Below, in pieces: positions 8,117 to 17,022 of a stretch of 52,561 bases of DNA. Location of the stretch: the IMG/VR virus record IMGVR_UViG_3300047560_001441, positions 1-52,561 of that record. One strand, given 5' to 3'. The notes below the pieces were generated by a model. It saw only the letters and a program-made list of their open reading frames with translations. It was not told the DNA's origin and did no database searches. Position 1 is the stretch's first letter, and each line of letters begins with the position of its first letter. A program made the position numbers and the translations under genes. Origin of the DNA: a virus.

Positions 8117-9691
8117 TTAGAAAGTACCACCATCAAGAGAACCGTAATACAAGATTGATCCATCTGATTGAAGAACTTGACCTGCAGCACCCGCTGATAA
8201 CTTTTGTAATCCTGATGCTGTGTTACCAACTAACAAATCACCATTAGTGTATGTTTTGAAACCAGTACCACCTGATGCATATCCTAAGGCAGTTGAAAGA
8301 GATAGTGTATTGGCTTGAATATCAACCGTAAGTGAGTTAGTACCAATAATGTTAATATTAGTTGAGTTAGAAACTAATCCACCAGCAATCAACCAAGCCT
8401 GCAATGTGCCTTGATTATAAGATGTATCACCAGTATCAACAACAGTTGTTGGAGTTACTGTTAGACTGTCAAATATTTTGTAGACACCGTCAGATGCATC
8501 ACGGAAGAAGCCAGTGTGCTCGTGTCCTCCGCCATCTTTATTATAATTACCAAAGAAACCTATATCTAGTAAATCAGTTAAATCATTGTTTGAGGCTAAC
8601 TGGATTAATGGGTCAGTGACAATATATGATTCAACGTTTGAAAATACTGCATTACCAGTGATATGAAGGTCACCACCAATATAGAAGTCATGATAGACGG
8701 TTCCAGTATTAGCAACAAAATTACTATTGACTGTTAAACCATATACTTGAATTGTGTTAGATGTTGCTGTAACAAATGAATCACTAGATGAACCAAGTCT
8801 TAATTGATTAAACCAACCAGTGTTGTAAATTGCACCCGGACTACCTACATCATAAGTATTATCTGAAGTGGGTATAAGAGTTCCAGCTAAACTTCCGTTG
8901 ATAGTAATCTGATCTTGAATAGCATCACCAAGAACAACGTTACCATTAAGAGTTGTTTGTCCGTCAACTGTTAATGAACCGAGTGTTTGATCGGAGGCAA
9001 CATGTAAACCAGTTGAATTGGATACTAAACTACTACCAACAACAGCTGCAATAACAGGCTGAGCACTTTCACCTGAAGTTACTGATACACTTATACCATT
9101 TCCAGCTGCAATACTTTGAACATAGTCACCTGTTGTATCCGTACCAAGAGCAACTGTATTGTTATCAATAGTAACGCTAAGGGTTGCATCACCTAAATTG
9201 GTAAATGTAACGTTACCTGAAACATCACCAGTAAGTGTAAGTTTTGGTGAGCGGTTGATTGTTGTTACATTTAGATTCTCAATGGTTGTATTTGCACCAG
9301 TGAGATATAAGTTACCAGAAAGTGTTCTTGAATCAGTATTTTGTACAAATGATGGACCAGCTGCAGCTGTTGTTGACCAGTAAAGTTTACCAGAACTATC
9401 AACAGAAAGAACTGAATCAGTAGGACCATAGGTACCATTAGCAGACAAACTATTGATTGTAGCATTAGCTGTTCTGATTTCATTAAGAAACCCAGTGCTA
9501 TTTGCAACAAGAGCTTGATTAGCTGTTAAGATACCAGGGTTTCTTTCACCGGCAATTGGGAGGACTGAACCATAATTGCCAATAAAAACAACATTACCCG
9601 CAGCAGTAAACGCAAGCTCACCATTAGCTAACGAGGCGGGTGTAGCTGTTGTTTGTGAGCGTTTAATTTGAATTAAATTTGGCGATGCCAT
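8117..9691 (-). CDS. Tail fibre protein without collagen repeats (524 aa)
   Basis: The N-terminus (NLIQIKRSQTTATPASLANG) is the same anchor type as in the 1435-residue fibre. The rest is Asn/Thr/Ser/Gly-rich and beta-structured, with recurrent strand patterns such as LTLTGDVSGNVTFTNLGDAT and SNVESYIVTDPLIQLASNND. It ends in a region with GYASGGTGFKTYTNGDLLVG and a C-terminal LDGGTF. This resembles beta-rich fibre shafts of marine T4-like phages. No GYTGS repeats occur, unlike its neighbours. The ATG immediately follows the stop of the upstream gene with no gap, so translation is probably coupled. Confidence 0.8.
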   Translation of the reverse strand: MASPNLIQIKRSQTTATPASLANGELAFTAAGNVVFIGNYGSVLPIAGERNPGILTANQALVANSTGFLNEIRTANATINSLSANGTYGPTDSVLSVDSSGKLYWSTTAAAGPSFVQNTDSRTLSGNLYLTGANTTIENLNVTTINRSPKLTLTGDVSGNVTFTNLGDATLSVTIDNNTVALGTDTTGDYVQSIAAGNGISVSVTSGESAQPVIAAVVGSSLVSNSTGLHVASDQTLGSLTVDGQTTLNGNVVLGDAIQDQITINGSLAGTLIPTSDNTYDVGSPGAIYNTGWFNQLRLGSSSDSFVTATSNTIQVYGLTVNSNFVANTGTVYHDFYIGGDLHITGNAVFSNVESYIVTDPLIQLASNNDLTDLLDIGFFGNYNKDGGGHEHTGFFRDASDGVYKIFDSLTVTPTTVVDTGDTSYNQGTLQAWLIAGGLVSNSTNINIIGTNSLTVDIQANTLSLSTALGYASGGTGFKTYTNGDLLVGNTASGLQKLSAGAAGQVLQSDGSILYYGSLDGGTF

Positions 9692-10054
9692 TTAGAAGTC
9701 TCCTCCGTCCAAAGTCTGATTTGAAATTTGTAAAGGTAATACATAGTATTTATCTTCTGAAGCGACGTAAGTTAAAAGATTTCCATCTGCGGGCGGATTG
9801 GCAGATAAATCAGCTGCAACCACATCGGATAGATTATCAAGATTGTTATTTGCCCAATATACTGCGGTTCCATTTGAACTTAATACCTCACCTGGATTTC
9901 CATTTGAGCTATTAGCAGTTAGAGAACCTGTAAGAATTATATTATTAGCAGTAATGGTTTGTGGAACCCAACGAGATCCATCCCAGAGCCAGGTTTTACC
10001 ACCTGTAACTGTAGTATCATTTAATGACGGGTTATTAGGGAAATTCAAAGCCAT
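9692..10054 (-). CDS. Short fibre/anchor protein (120 aa)
   Basis: Starts MALNFPNNPSLNDTTVTGGK and WLWDGSRWVP, a version of the anchor seen at 525 and 3221. It continues with a strand-rich segment (IILTGSLTANSSNGNPGEVL) and finishes in LQISNQTLDGGDF, much like the C-terminus of the 524-residue fibre (DGGTF). It is probably a short partner or base segment of the neighbouring fibre. A GATAAATA late-promoter-like element lies 23 bases upstream. Function is inferred from shared modules and position. Confidence 0.7.
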   Translation of the reverse strand: MALNFPNNPSLNDTTVTGGKTWLWDGSRWVPQTITANNIILTGSLTANSSNGNPGEVLSSNGTAVYWANNNLDNLSDVVAADLSANPPADGNLLTYVASEDKYYVLPLQISNQTLDGGDF

Positions 10055-10076
10055 CTGTTAAAAAACCATTTTTTAA

Positions 10077-10084
10077 TATTTATC
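10077..10084 (-). promoter_or_regulatory. Probable T4-type late promoter (GATAAATA)
   Basis: GATAAATA on the minus strand in the 43-base gap between the 1195-residue fibre gene and the 120-residue gene, 22 bases before the ATG at 10054. One mismatch from TATAAATA. The position suits initiation of a late transcript for the 9692 and 8117 genes. Confidence 0.5.
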
Positions 10085-10097
10085 CGACCGTTTTTCA

Positions 10098-13000
10098 TCA
10101 AATAACCAAGGCAACCCAAACAGTGTTACTAGAATCACCCGCATTAATACTTAATATGTTTGTGTTAGTATCGTACCAGAAAGTTCCAGACTGTGCACCT
10201 ATTGGTGCAATATCAGTATAATAGGAACCTGCTGTATCACCTTTTGAACCAGTATAACCAGCACCCTGAGAACCAGTATAACCTAATGTACCTTGTGAGC
10301 CAGCAAATCCTGTTGTACCCTGTGAGCCGGTAAATCCTGCACCACGAGAACCAGTGTAGCCCAAATCACCACGTGAACCAACAAAGCCTACTGAGCCAGT
10401 AAAGCCAGCACCTCTTGAACCAGTATAACCTAAATCACCTTGAGAACCAACGTAACCAGCTCCAGTTGATCCTGTATAACCAATAGACCCAGTATATCCA
10501 AGATCACCATAAGATCCAGTATAACCTGTATCACCTAATGAACCGGTATAACCTTCAGATCCTGTATAACCCAAATCACCAATAGATCCAGTATATCCAA
10601 TATCACCAACAGATCCTGTGTAACCTATAGATCCTGTGTAACCTATTGATCCTGTATAACCTAGATCCCCTATAGAGCCAGAGAAACCAACTGAACCTGT
10701 ATAACCTGCAGAACCAGTATATCCATATCCACCAGTAGAACCTATTGATCCAGCATAACCAGTATCACCGCGGTCTCCTAATCTTGCAAGAGTGAGAGCA
10801 GTAATAGAAGTATCAGGTATTGATTGATCACCAGATAAGAATGAAACTGGAACTGTAGCATATGTTAAATCATCTTCTATTTCTCCAACAATTGCAAACA
10901 ATGCATAATTGATTGTGTTGGTGGTTGATTGTATTTTAAAATGACCTTTGATTCCCGATGTAGAAGATTGAACGATCAACAAGGCATTATAAAAATACTG
11001 CAAGTCAAGTGCTTGTTTACTTACGTAAACAGATGTTGCGTTACCAAAAGCAGAATTAGAAAATCTTATTACACCTGTACCAGGATCAGCTGATGTAGTA
11101 TTTGCACTGTAATAAAATAAGAATGTTGAGCCAGCAAAGTTACCAGCAATACCTTCTGAACCTCGTGAACCTACATAGCCTATATCACCTTTTGATCCTG
11201 TGTAACCAATAGAACCAGTATAACCTAGCGGACCTATATCACCTTGTGAACCAACATAACCTGCACCAATAGAACCAGTGTAACCTATTGATCCTGTATA
11301 ACCTAGATCACCATAAGAACCAGTATAACCCTCAGAACCTGTATATCCAATATCACCTTGTGAACCTGCATATCCAGTATCCCCTAATGATCCTGAATAA
11401 CCTAATGGTCCTTCAGAACCAGTATATCCGAGATCACCAATAGACCCAACGTAGCCTTCTGAACCAGTATAACCTACACCTTGAGATCCAACAAATCCTG
11501 TAGAACCAGTGTAACCTGTAGATCCTGTAAATCCAAATGAACCAGTAAAACCTTGTGATCCGGCATATCCTAAGGGTCCAATATTACCTTGGATACCTTG
11601 CACACCTTGTGATCCTACAAAACCAGTTGAACCGGTAAAGCCAGTAGAACCAGTGAAACCTAACGAACCCGAGTATCCAAATGAACCAACAAAGCCTGTT
11701 GAGCCAACAAAGCCTGTTGAACCAGTGTATCCGGTTGATCCTACATAACCGGTATCACCTTTAGATCCTGTGAATCCAATTGAACCAGTAAATCCTTGTG
11801 ATCCCGTATATCCAAATGAACCTGTATAACCAAAAGAACCTGTAAATCCAACTGAACCAGTAAACCCTTGTGATCCTGTATAACCAAAGGATCCTGTAAA
11901 TCCAGCATCACCCTTAGATCCGACATATCCAGTTGATCCTGTAAAACCAAAAGATCCGGTATATCCCAATGAACCTGTATAACCTATATCACCTCTAGAT
12001 CCTGCAAACCCAACACCTTGCGATCCAGTATAACCAATAGAACCAGTATAACCAAAAGATCCTGAATAACCTGTATCACCAATATCACCTGTTCTTGCAA
12101 ATGTTAGAGCAACAGTTGTATTATTTGAATAATTTGTTGTACCAGAAACATAACTTACAGGAATAATGAAATAATTACTTACATATTCGTGATAACCAAC
12201 AATATTAAAAATTGATGATTTACCAGCTTCATCAATACCATTGATAGAAAACTGACCTTTAATTGCTGATGTGGAATCATCAATTGTTTGAAGGAATGTA
12301 TATGTTGAATCATAATAAACGTCATTTTCACTAATATACATTCTTGTAATAGAAGAATATACATTACTATCAAATTTATAATATCCAGCACCAGGATCAG
12401 TATTTGAGGTGTTGGCTACAAATTTATAATTGAACGAAGCGCCACCAAAGTTACCGGCAACACCTTGCGGGCCCTGTGATCCTCTTGAGCCTGAATAACC
12501 GGAATCACCTTGTGATCCTACAAAACCAGAGGAACCTGTGAAACCAGAAGAACCACCGTATCCTGTTTCACCTCTTGATCCTTGATAACCCTCAGATCCT
12601 CTGTAACCAGTAATACCTTGTGTAGTTCCAAAGTATCTTACTTCTATTTCTGCACCAATTTGAGGTGCATAATTTAGTTGCAATATTGTACCAGATACTG
12701 TATAATCTATTATAGGAGTTTCAAGAATACCATTAACATAAACAAAAATATGACTTGGATCAGATGTTTGATCTAGTAAAGTAAATTGAGTGTTACTTCC
12801 ATTAGCAATGTAACGAGATGATTTAGAAGGTCTACCAACCTCACCCATAGATCCAGAATAACCAATAGAACCTGTGTAACCTATAGATCCAGTATAACCA
12901 TCTTCACCACCTGCAGGACCCTGTGGACCAGTAGCACCAACAGATCCTTGATAACCTGTATCACCAAGTGATCCTCTATAACCAGTATTACCTGTAGAAC

Positions 13001-13685
13001 CAATATAACCTGTTGATCCTGAATAACCAGTAGAACCTATAGTGATGTCAAAATAACGAACATCTATTTCTGCACCAATTTGAGGAGCATAAGAAAATGA
13101 AAGTGTGGTTCCTGAAACATTATAATCTACAAGAGGTGTTTCTAATATACCATTCGTAAAGACCATAATGTGGTTAGCATTAGCAGTATCTTCAATTAAA
13201 GTAAATTGAGTGTTACTTCCATTACCAACATATTTTGATGATTTAGAAGGTTTACCAACAAGGCCTAATGAACCTGAAAACCCAATAGAGCCAGTGAAAC
13301 CTATTGAACCAGTATAACCTTGTGAACCACCAGGATCACCTGCTACACCCTTATCACCAGCAGATCCTTTATATCCAGTATCCCCAAGTGATCCACTATA
13401 TCCTAAACTACCTGAATATCCGGTAGAACCTGAATAACCTTGTGAACCGGTATAACCAACACCATCATTTTCAATATATCTGATTTCAATATCAGCTAGA
13501 TAAGGAGGAGTAGAAGCCAGATTTACAGTGTTACTATTTGTGATTGTGTAGTCAACATCTGGAATTTGTACAAGACCATTTACTATGACAAGTATGCTAT
13601 TAGCTAAATTTACCGTGTCAATTAATGGGTACGAATTGGCTGTGCCACTTGCAGATATTTGTTGACTTTTAAAAATCAGCGCCAT
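10098..13685 (-). CDS. Giant collagen-like tail fibre protein (1195 aa)
   Basis: The N-terminal module (about 1-75) contains SILVIVNGLVQIPDVDYTIT. Related modules recur at about 148-215 and 285-355 (NGILETPLVDYNVSGTTLSF; NGILETPIIDYTVSGTILQL), so this module is triplicated. Two copies of the 120-residue DDSTS/IKGHF domain lie near 412-537 and 845-968. The remainder is long GYTGSx/GFTGSx collagen-like shaft with glycine every third residue, Thr/Gln/Ile/Ser in the Y position and almost no proline. The C-terminus (SGTFWYDTNTNILSI...VWVALVI) is a divergent DLWW-type module. A CATAAATA late element lies 48 bases upstream. It is probably a long trimeric tail fibre, transcribed divergently from a glycosyltransferase gene. 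Confidence 0.87.
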   Translation of the reverse strand: MALIFKSQQISASGTANSYPLIDTVNLANSILVIVNGLVQIPDVDYTITNSNTVNLASTPPYLADIEIRYIENDGVGYTGSQGYSGSTGYSGSLGYSGSLGDTGYKGSAGDKGVAGDPGGSQGYTGSIGFTGSIGFSGSLGLVGKPSKSSKYVGNGSNTQFTLIEDTANANHIMVFTNGILETPLVDYNVSGTTLSFSYAPQIGAEIDVRYFDITIGSTGYSGSTGYIGSTGNTGYRGSLGDTGYQGSVGATGPQGPAGGEDGYTGSIGYTGSIGYSGSMGEVGRPSKSSRYIANGSNTQFTLLDQTSDPSHIFVYVNGILETPIIDYTVSGTILQLNYAPQIGAEIEVRYFGTTQGITGYRGSEGYQGSRGETGYGGSSGFTGSSGFVGSQGDSGYSGSRGSQGPQGVAGNFGGASFNYKFVANTSNTDPGAGYYKFDSNVYSSITRMYISENDVYYDSTYTFLQTIDDSTSAIKGQFSINGIDEAGKSSIFNIVGYHEYVSNYFIIPVSYVSGTTNYSNNTTVALTFARTGDIGDTGYSGSFGYTGSIGYTGSQGVGFAGSRGDIGYTGSLGYTGSFGFTGSTGYVGSKGDAGFTGSFGYTGSQGFTGSVGFTGSFGYTGSFGYTGSQGFTGSIGFTGSKGDTGYVGSTGYTGSTGFVGSTGFVGSFGYSGSLGFTGSTGFTGSTGFVGSQGVQGIQGNIGPLGYAGSQGFTGSFGFTGSTGYTGSTGFVGSQGVGYTGSEGYVGSIGDLGYTGSEGPLGYSGSLGDTGYAGSQGDIGYTGSEGYTGSYGDLGYTGSIGYTGSIGAGYVGSQGDIGPLGYTGSIGYTGSKGDIGYVGSRGSEGIAGNFAGSTFLFYYSANTTSADPGTGVIRFSNSAFGNATSVYVSKQALDLQYFYNALLIVQSSTSGIKGHFKIQSTTNTINYALFAIVGEIEDDLTYATVPVSFLSGDQSIPDTSITALTLARLGDRGDTGYAGSIGSTGGYGYTGSAGYTGSVGFSGSIGDLGYTGSIGYTGSIGYTGSVGDIGYTGSIGDLGYTGSEGYTGSLGDTGYTGSYGDLGYTGSIGYTGSTGAGYVGSQGDLGYTGSRGAGFTGSVGFVGSRGDLGYTGSRGAGFTGSQGTTGFAGSQGTLGYTGSQGAGYTGSKGDTAGSYYTDIAPIGAQSGTFWYDTNTNILSINAGDSSNTVWVALVI
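10230..12080 (-). repeat. Dense collagen-coding tandem repeats (about 18-bp unit)
   Basis: Degenerate tandem units of about 18 bases encode GYTGSx hexapeptides. The array is broken only by the 120-residue globular domain near 10780-11150. The same unit recurs in the genes at 525 and 3561. Codons vary, so nucleotide identity is imperfect, but many 12-17 base matches occur and could support recombination or slippage between fibre genes. Confidence 0.8.
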
Positions 13686-13688
13686 TTA

Positions 13689-13717
13689 TTGCCTTATTTA
13701 AATGCTGGATATATAAT
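13689..13717 (+). promoter_or_regulatory. Sigma70-like promoter for glycosyltransferase gene
   Basis: TTGCCT at 13689-13694, a 17-base spacer, and TATAAT at 13712-13717 on the plus strand. Transcription would begin near 13724, giving a leader of about 37 bases before the ATG at 13761, which has GAGG as ribosome site. The -10 is perfect and the -35 matches four of six. Confidence 0.55.
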
Positions 13718-13732
13718 AACAGAATACTGAGA

Positions 13733-13740
13733 TATTTATG
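13733..13740 (-). promoter_or_regulatory. Probable late promoter for giant fibre (CATAAATA)
   Basis: CATAAATA on the minus strand in the divergent gap, 48 bases upstream of the fibre ATG at 13685. One mismatch to TATAAATA. It lies within the predicted leader of the oppositely oriented glycosyltransferase transcript. Confidence 0.5.
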
Positions 13741-13760
13741 ATTTGTTGTGAGGATATATT

Positions 13761-16496
13761 ATGAACCTTCCCTCTATTGCTATTCTTGATTTAATTGGAC
13801 TTGTTTATGATGGAACCACTCTTTCTAAGAAGGGTTTAGGTGGTTCAGAATCAGCAGTTATCCTTATTTCTAAAGAATTAGCTAAATTAGGATTTCCTGT
13901 TACCGTTTTTAATGCCTGCGCAGAAGACGACGCAAAACCTGGCATCTATGCAGGCGTTAGTTACAGGCCTATTAATAGTATAAAATCTACTGATCAGTTT
14001 GATATAGTCATCTCCTCTAGAACTGTTATACCCTTTATTCCTGATCATTATTTTGAAGCCTATAAAAATGCTACTCGCCATTCTCCGGAGATATTCAAAC
14101 CTTTGCGAGATAAAGCTAAACTTAAGATCATGTGGATGCATGATACTTTTGCTAATGGTGATATCAATCTAGAAGATCTTCTTGTAAATGGTTATATTGA
14201 TAAAATCTTTACACTATCAGATTTTCATACTGCCTATGTTACAAATTGTCATCATGGCAAGAGACGTAATTTTGAAGTGCTTAAAAATAAGGTATTTCAA
14301 ACACGAAATGCTGTAGTGAAATATATTGATGAGGTGGATATTAGAGCCAAAGATAGAAATCTTTTTGTTTATAATGCTTCAGTAACAAAAGGGCTTTTAC
14401 CACTCATTGATAGAATCTGGCCCAGACTTAAACAATATATTCCTGATGCCAAGTTAAAAGTTATTGGTGGATTCTATAAATTTAGATCCGAAGCACCACT
14501 TGATGCACAGGGTGAGACTCTTATGAAACTCATGAGAGATCCTAAGTACTCTCAAATGGGTATTGAGTTCACTGGAATCATTTCACAAAGTGAAATAGCC
14601 AAAATTCTTTCTCAAGCTTATATGTTCTTGTTTCCCGGAGCTTTTCCAGAAACATTTGGCATATCAACTTTAGAATCTTTAACATATAATACTCCTCTTG
14701 TAACAACCCGTTTTGGTGCTCTAGAGGAAACAGCTATTGAGCAGGCTTCATACTTTATTGATTATGCAATTGAACCAAATAGTTTATTTACTGAGATCAA
14801 TATTGACGATCAAGTAAATAAATTTGTTGAAAAAGTTATCAGAGCATATAATGATCCCTACCTTCACCAACAAAAACAATATTACTGCAATGTAATTCAG
14901 GATATTAATACCTGGGATACTGTTGCAATTCAGTGGAAGCAATTTTTCTTTAAACAATTTGATCTACCCCTTTCAGTAGATGAATATCGTAAAGTATCAT
15001 ATATCAATGATAAGGTGCATAGAGTTTTTGGTAGAAGGTTTAGTAATAATGTTGAGTGGAATAATTATAAATCAGGTTTTGAAAAAAGAATTAATATAAT
15101 TACTCCATTTTTTAATGCTCAAAATTATATTGAAAAATGTCTTCAATCGGTTGCCTCTCAAGACTATGATAATTATATGATGTTCTTGATCAATGATTGT
15201 AGTACAGATGATAGCCTTAATGTAATTAAAAAGTTTATTGGTAATCTACCTGTTAAACAACAAGATAAATTTATTATCATTAATAATAAAGAAAATCGTG
15301 GGGCTGTTTATAATCAGATCAAAACAATTAAAAATTATCCTTTGGGGGATGATAGTCTTGTAATGTTACTTGATGGTGATGATTGGTTAAAAGCAGATAA
15401 TAATATCTTTAATTTTTATAATAATCTTTTTGCTGATAATAAAACAGATTACGCCTATGGAAGTTGTTGGTCATTAGCTGATAATATTCCTTTGATTGCT
15501 CAACCTTATCCAAAAGAAATCAGAGAATCTAAATCCTATCGTAATCACAAATTTAATTGGGGAATGCCTTATCCCCACCTCAGAGTTTTTAAGAAACACC
15601 TTGTTGATAATGTTGATGAAAAGGTATTCATTGATGATAATGGAAATTGGTATAAGGCAGGTGGAGATAATGCTACCTTCTATAATATAATTGAACAAGC
15701 TGATCCTAATAAGATAGTAGCCGTTCAAGAAATTTTCTATAACTATAATGATTTAAATCCACTAAATGATTATAAGGTTCATTCAGAACTTCAAAATCAA
15801 AATGCTAGTAAGATTGTTTCAAAAGAAAAACATGATGTACAAGAGATTGTTACAGAATCACAACCTGAAGAAATTAAAATTCAAATTGAAAGAAAACCAG
15901 TGAAAAATATTCTTATTGCTATTCCTACTGCTAGAAACATTGAAGCTCAAACGTTTAAATCAATTTATGACCAAGTTGTTTCTGATGATTATAATCTTAA
16001 TTTTCAATACTTCTACGGTTATCAGGTTGATCAGGTTCGCAATCTAATTGCTGATTGGGTTGTTAAAGGATATGATTATTTGTTTGCAGTTGATTCTGAT
16101 ATTGCATTTCCTGCTGATACTCTTTCAAGATTATTAGCTCATGATAAAGATATTGTAACAGGAGTCTACAGACAGAGAGTCCCTGATAGACAAACATTAG
16201 AAATTTTTGAGGCTAATGATAGAGGTGGATATACACACATTGATTGGGAAAAGATCAAAGGCAAGGGTCTAGTTGAAATTGGCGCCTGTGGTTTTGGATG
16301 TGTACTTGTTAAAAAGCAAGTTATGGAAGATATTGGTTATCCTCAATTTGCCTATAAATCAGCCTTAGATCACAATCACACATTCTCAGAAGATCTTTTC
16401 TTTGCAAAGAAAGCTTCTGAAAAGGGTTATAAATTTTATGCTGATACATCAATACTCTGTGATCACATAGGATCGTATACGTTTAGAGTATCTTAA
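13761..16496 (+). CDS. Triple-domain glycosyltransferase fusion (911 aa)
   Basis: Three glycosyltransferase-like domains in one chain. Residues 1-400 look like a GT-B fold of the GT4 type: GLGGSESAVILISKELAKLG near 26-45 and the donor-site motif PETFGISTLESL near 296-307. Residues about 443-690 are a GT-A, GT2-type domain: NIITPFFNAQNYIEKCLQSV, NDCSTDDS and the DxD-like LLDGDDWL near 536-543. After a charged linker, residues about 715-911 form a further GT-A-like domain: NILIAIPTARNIEAQTF, AVDSDI near 777-782, and GVYRQRVP. It probably transfers sugars from nucleotide donors in the host cytoplasm. It is the only gene on this strand for 20 kb and diverges from a Thr/Ser-rich fibre gene, so fibre glycosylation is a reasonable inference. 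Lipopolysaccharide or DNA modification are alternatives. Confidence 0.85.
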   Translation: MNLPSIAILDLIGLVYDGTTLSKKGLGGSESAVILISKELAKLGFPVTVFNACAEDDAKPGIYAGVSYRPINSIKSTDQFDIVISSRTVIPFIPDHYFEAYKNATRHSPEIFKPLRDKAKLKIMWMHDTFANGDINLEDLLVNGYIDKIFTLSDFHTAYVTNCHHGKRRNFEVLKNKVFQTRNAVVKYIDEVDIRAKDRNLFVYNASVTKGLLPLIDRIWPRLKQYIPDAKLKVIGGFYKFRSEAPLDAQGETLMKLMRDPKYSQMGIEFTGIISQSEIAKILSQAYMFLFPGAFPETFGISTLESLTYNTPLVTTRFGALEETAIEQASYFIDYAIEPNSLFTEINIDDQVNKFVEKVIRAYNDPYLHQQKQYYCNVIQDINTWDTVAIQWKQFFFKQFDLPLSVDEYRKVSYINDKVHRVFGRRFSNNVEWNNYKSGFEKRINIITPFFNAQNYIEKCLQSVASQDYDNYMMFLINDCSTDDSLNVIKKFIGNLPVKQQDKFIIINNKENRGAVYNQIKTIKNYPLGDDSLVMLLDGDDWLKADNNIFNFYNNLFADNKTDYAYGSCWSLADNIPLIAQPYPKEIRESKSYRNHKFNWGMPYPHLRVFKKHLVDNVDEKVFIDDNGNWYKAGGDNATFYNIIEQADPNKIVAVQEIFYNYNDLNPLNDYKVHSELQNQNASKIVSKEKHDVQEIVTESQPEEIKIQIERKPVKNILIAIPTARNIEAQTFKSIYDQVVSDDYNLNFQYFYGYQVDQVRNLIADWVVKGYDYLFAVDSDIAFPADTLSRLLAHDKDIVTGVYRQRVPDRQTLEIFEANDRGGYTHIDWEKIKGKGLVEIGACGFGCVLVKKQVMEDIGYPQFAYKSALDHNHTFSEDLFFAKKASEKGYKFYADTSILCDHIGSYTFRVS

Positions 16497-16696
16497 AAGT
16501 AATTAACGTTAGGGGCTACATTAGGAACTGTTGGTGTAGTTCCCAAAACATCAGAAGCTTTCATTTTTAAAATAGAAAGTGGTTCTATAGTCTCACCAAT
16601 TTGTTTAACAATTAATTTTGTTTCCATTGGTGCAGAACGAGCTATTGTTATCAAAACATCACCATGTCTTTGTACAACAATTTTAGCATCACGCAT
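16493..16696 (-). CDS. Small hypothetical protein (67 aa)
   Basis: A 67-residue protein whose stop overlaps the stop of the convergent glycosyltransferase gene (TTAA shared). The sequence (MRDAKIVVQRHGDVLITIAR...KLIVKQIGETIEPLSILKM) has alternating hydrophobics consistent with a small beta domain and a flexible C-terminus rich in Pro, Val and Asn. The ATG overlaps the stop of the upstream gene by one base, so it belongs to the fibre/baseplate operon upstream. No family is recognised; a small virion component is the most likely guess. Confidence 0.65.
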   Translation of the reverse strand: MRDAKIVVQRHGDVLITIARSAPMETKLIVKQIGETIEPLSILKMKASDVLGTTPTVPNVAPNVNYF

Positions 16697-17022
16697 TAGC
16701 GTGTCACCTCTGGATTTACAGTTACAATACCCTCAAGTATTCTAGATGTGACATTATTCGCATGGAGTTGCAAATCATAAACATATCTTGAATTGGTTAG
16801 ATTTGCTGTTACAGCTGCATTCATTGATAAAGTAACGAGGCCGGTATTACCACCTAAAGTTACATTAATAGTATTGTATGTTGTTGATGTGTATGTTTTT
16901 CTAATTTGTGCATTGGCAGTAAAATCAGTAATATCAAATGCATCACCATTTGAATCAATTAAATAAACATTATGAATAAAGTTTGCACCCTGATCAACTA
17001 CTAAATTTGATTTAATTGCCAT
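16696..17022 (-). CDS. BppU-like/Ig-like small virion protein (108 aa)
   Basis: Reads like the N-terminal beta domain of BppU-type baseplate proteins: LVVDQGANFIHNVYLIDSNG, FDITDFTANAQIRKTY, TGLVTLSMNAAVTANL, SRYVYDLQLHANN and RILEGIVTVNPEVTR. This pattern (input type, 'D-I-T', a Y-x-Y-D-L strand, then 'GxVTVxPxVT') is common in short structural proteins of phages. It probably decorates the baseplate or a fibre base. The start overlaps the end of the S74 fibre gene by 11 bases, indicating coupling. Assignment rests on motif resemblance only. Confidence 0.7.
   Translation of the reverse strand: MAIKSNLVVDQGANFIHNVYLIDSNGDAFDITDFTANAQIRKTYTSTTYNTINVTLGGNTGLVTLSMNAAVTANLTNSRYVYDLQLHANNVTSRILEGIVTVNPEVTR

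Noticed and set aside
10230-12080. Regular short repeats suggestive of a CRISPR array
   Set aside because: The units are about 18 bases, contiguous, degenerate and in frame with GYTGSx codons, with no unique spacers. They are coding collagen-like repeats.
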